Assembly: GCA_021809805.1 (NCBI GenBank)
Contig: JAJZKA010000020.1
Location: 1 to 35,284, forward strand
Reading direction: 5' to 3'
DNA: 35,284 nt
Source of the DNA: Actinomycetes bacterium
GTDB lineage: Bacteria > Actinomycetota > Acidimicrobiia > Acidimicrobiales > Bog-793
The translations under genes were made by a program, and so were the position numbers. Shown piece after piece: positions 34,318 to 35,284 of this stretch. The notes beneath the pieces were generated by a model. It was not told where the DNA came from and did not search any database. It saw only the letters and a program-made list of their open reading frames with translations. Numbering within the stretch: position 1 is the stretch's first letter; each line of letters starts with the position of its first letter.

Positions 34318-34327
34318 AGAAGCTGGC

Positions 34328-34333
34328 AGTTTA
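34328..34333 (-). promoter_or_regulatory. -10 element close to the tig start
   Basis: TAAACT on the minus strand ends 10 bases before ATG 34317, so the transcript should have almost no leader. No convincing -35 is visible at 16-18 bases. Confidence 0.35.
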
Positions 34334-34412
34334 CTGGTGAGCCGGAAGGCCCGGCTGCAGCAGCTCGAGGTGGGCATCTGCACGCCCGCGAGCAGTGGTG
34401 CTGCTCCTCTCC

Positions 34413-34418
34413 TACGAT
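34413..34418 (+). promoter_or_regulatory. Possible -10 of the tRNA-Pro gene
   Basis: TACGAT lies 33 bases before the mature tRNA 5' end, which fits a start near 34425 and a 5' leader of about 27 bases for RNase P. I do not see a good -35. Confidence 0.35.
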
Positions 34419-34451
34419 CAAGGCGTCAGCGGCGGCCTGGCCCGATCGCGA

Positions 34452-34529
34452 CGGGGAGTAGCGCAGCTTGGTTAGCGCGCCTGCTTTGGGAGCAGGAGGC
34501 CGCGGGTTCGAATCCCGCCTCCCCGACCA
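34452..34529 (+). tRNA. tRNA-Pro (anticodon TGG), CCA encoded
   Basis: The cloverleaf is complete: acceptor CGGGGAG (34452-34458) pairs with CTCCCCG (34519-34525), the D stem is GCGC/GCGC, and the anticodon stem CCTGC/GCAGG encloses the loop TTTGGGA with anticodon TGG, reading CCA. The T arm is GCGGG-TTCGAAT-CCCGC. Discriminator A at 34526 is followed by an encoded CCA (34527-34529). An antisense frame over it gives the well-known false peptide containing GEAGFEPAAS. Confidence 0.95.
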
Positions 34530-35019
34530 CCCAGCGACTCGACGGCGGCTTGGACCACCAGGCGACGAGCGATGTGGCACCGCCGACGCCGCTCGCGCCT
34601 TGGCCGATGGACGCGGCGTGCTCGCGCCACCGCAGCGTTCGTCCAGGGGCGTCCCCAGGGCGGCGGCGTGCTGCATTTGCCACCAGCGCGTCACGGCCGC
34701 TTTCTGGCGGACCTGCGCAGCTCTTGGCGGGACTCAACCCGGGCGGAGACCGCTCGGCGCCGCGGCGCCACCAGCAGCGCCGTCCGGCGCGAGGGTTCGC
34801 GACTATGCGGCGTCGCCGACCGGGGCGGTCCTGGCGCGCCCAGCCGCGCCATCGTCTCGCACGGTCGACGAGGTCGAATCCGAGTCGTCCTCCACGGACT
34901 TCGATGCGTCCATCGCCGCAACAACCTCAAAGGCATGCAGGGCACGGATTCGCAGCGGAGCGGATGTCTCGTTCATCACGAAATATCTACCCACGACCCG
35001 AATGGGCAAACGAGTACCG

Positions 35020-35043
35020 CGGGTCTTGGCGCGCCAAGACCCG
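35020..35043. repeat. Perfect 24-base palindrome
   Basis: The left half CGGGTCTTGGCG (35020-35031) is followed at once by its exact reverse complement (35032-35043). Neither side has a T-run, so it is not a standard intrinsic terminator. It could be a dimeric-protein operator, a recombination site or a factor-independent hairpin. Confidence 0.7.
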
Positions 35044-35148
35044 ACCACGGCGTCGGTTGTGCCGAGCGACCACCACATCGCCACTGCGTAGCCGGGTGTG
35101 GTGTGGCGGGATCACCCGATGTCGGGACTCATGAGTGAGCGTCGTGCT

Positions 35149-35171
35149 TGGCGGTGGGAGTCGTCCCGCCA
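35149..35171. repeat. Imperfect inverted repeat
   Basis: TGGCGGTGGGA (35149-35159) and TCCCGCCA (35164-35171) pair over eight bases with one bulged T and the loop GTCG. It may be a transcript-ending hairpin, although no T-run follows. Confidence 0.4.
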
Positions 35172-35284
35172 CGCCGGCGTTGAGTTGAGTCCCAACGAGT
35201 GGTGTGCGAGCCGGCGAGCCGAGGGAGACCATCCCCCACACGCGACAGCCACCGCGTCAACCTCAAGAGGAAGTCCACACAACC

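Larger units (their letters stand above)
34530..35284. other. Gene-free region beyond tRNA-Pro
   Basis: About 755 bases to the window edge hold no frame I can recognise. Base composition looks patchy, with more A/T (for example around 34975-35010) than the flanking operons. The longest plausible minus frame is 35084-34803 (93 codons), with weaker third-position G+C than the neighbours and a Ser/Asp-rich end; I would not call it a gene. A perfect 24-base palindrome (35020-35043) and an imperfect hairpin (35149-35171) are present. I find no second copy of the tRNA 3' end, so no attachment-site pair is visible. Confidence 0.5.

Noticed and set aside
34426-34737. Minus-strand frame of 103 codons across the tRNA gene, containing GEAGFEPAAS and RANQAALLP
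   Set aside because: This is the familiar false peptide made by translating the antisense of a tRNA gene; the tRNA explains the sequence.
34803-35084. 93-codon minus-strand frame in the gene-free end
   Set aside because: Third-position composition is weaker than in real genes here, the end is Ser/Asp-rich filler, and it runs through the palindrome; I recognise no family.
35265-35284. AGAGGAAGTCCACACAACC at the edge, recalling the start of RNase P RNA
   Set aside because: It lacks the GAAAGUCCGG core and the preceding P1-P3 helices; a chance resemblance.

Overview
The window is a GC-rich, gene-dense chromosomal stretch from an actinobacterium, most likely of the class Acidimicrobiia or a close relative. 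This is inferred from gene order and protein types, not from a database search. The clues are an MtrA/MtrB-type two-component pair followed by a GerMN lipoprotein, a class II DAHP synthase, a full MreBCD-PBP2 rod-shape cluster, a secreted protein with G-Y-W-type repeats like those common in Acidimicrobiia, frequent GTG and TTG starts, and TANNNT -10 elements lying almost on top of start codons. Nearly every gene is a recognisable housekeeping gene. I see no CRISPR array, prophage, insertion sequence or defence island.

Layout. 1-6877 (minus strand): a tyrosine recombinase, then the translation/lipid/isoprenoid operon rpsB-tsf-pyrH-frr-cdsA-dxr and the first codons of one more gene, with most junctions from tsf onward overlapping by 4 bases. 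6938-9884 (plus): mtrA-mtrB-lipoprotein, also overlapping. 9893-10952 (minus): nadD, a 28-codon micro-ORF overlapping both neighbours, and rsfS. 11084-14586 (plus): class II DAHP synthase overlapping a large secreted repeat protein with a GH25-like domain. 14607-22295 (minus): rplU-rpmA-obgE-proB-proA followed by a MoxR ATPase, a VWA protein and a nucleoside hydrolase. 22343-24097 (minus): an RNase E/G gene with a long leader. 24514-34317 (minus): tig-clpP-clpX-folC-ndk and mreB-mreC-mreD-mrdA. 34452-34529 (plus): tRNA-Pro. 34530-35284: about 755 bases with no gene I can support, holding a perfect 24-base palindrome.

How the genes work together. The rpsB operon links translation (S2, EF-Ts, ribosome recycling) with UMP kinase, CDP-diacylglycerol synthesis and the MEP pathway. 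The tig-clpP-clpX block covers nascent-chain folding and proteolysis. folC and ndk supply folate and nucleotides. mreBCD-mrdA builds the elongasome, but rodA, the usual partner gene, is absent from its common place beside mrdA. MtrAB and the lipoprotein probably sense the envelope.

The most interesting points are the doubly coupled micro-ORF at 10270-10356, the 416-base leader with a hairpin before the RNase E/G gene at the spot where rodA might be expected, the repeat/GH25 protein coupled to DAHP synthase, the recurring near-leaderless promoters, and the palindrome-bearing gene-free end beyond tRNA-Pro. None amounts to clear evidence for a new multi-gene system.
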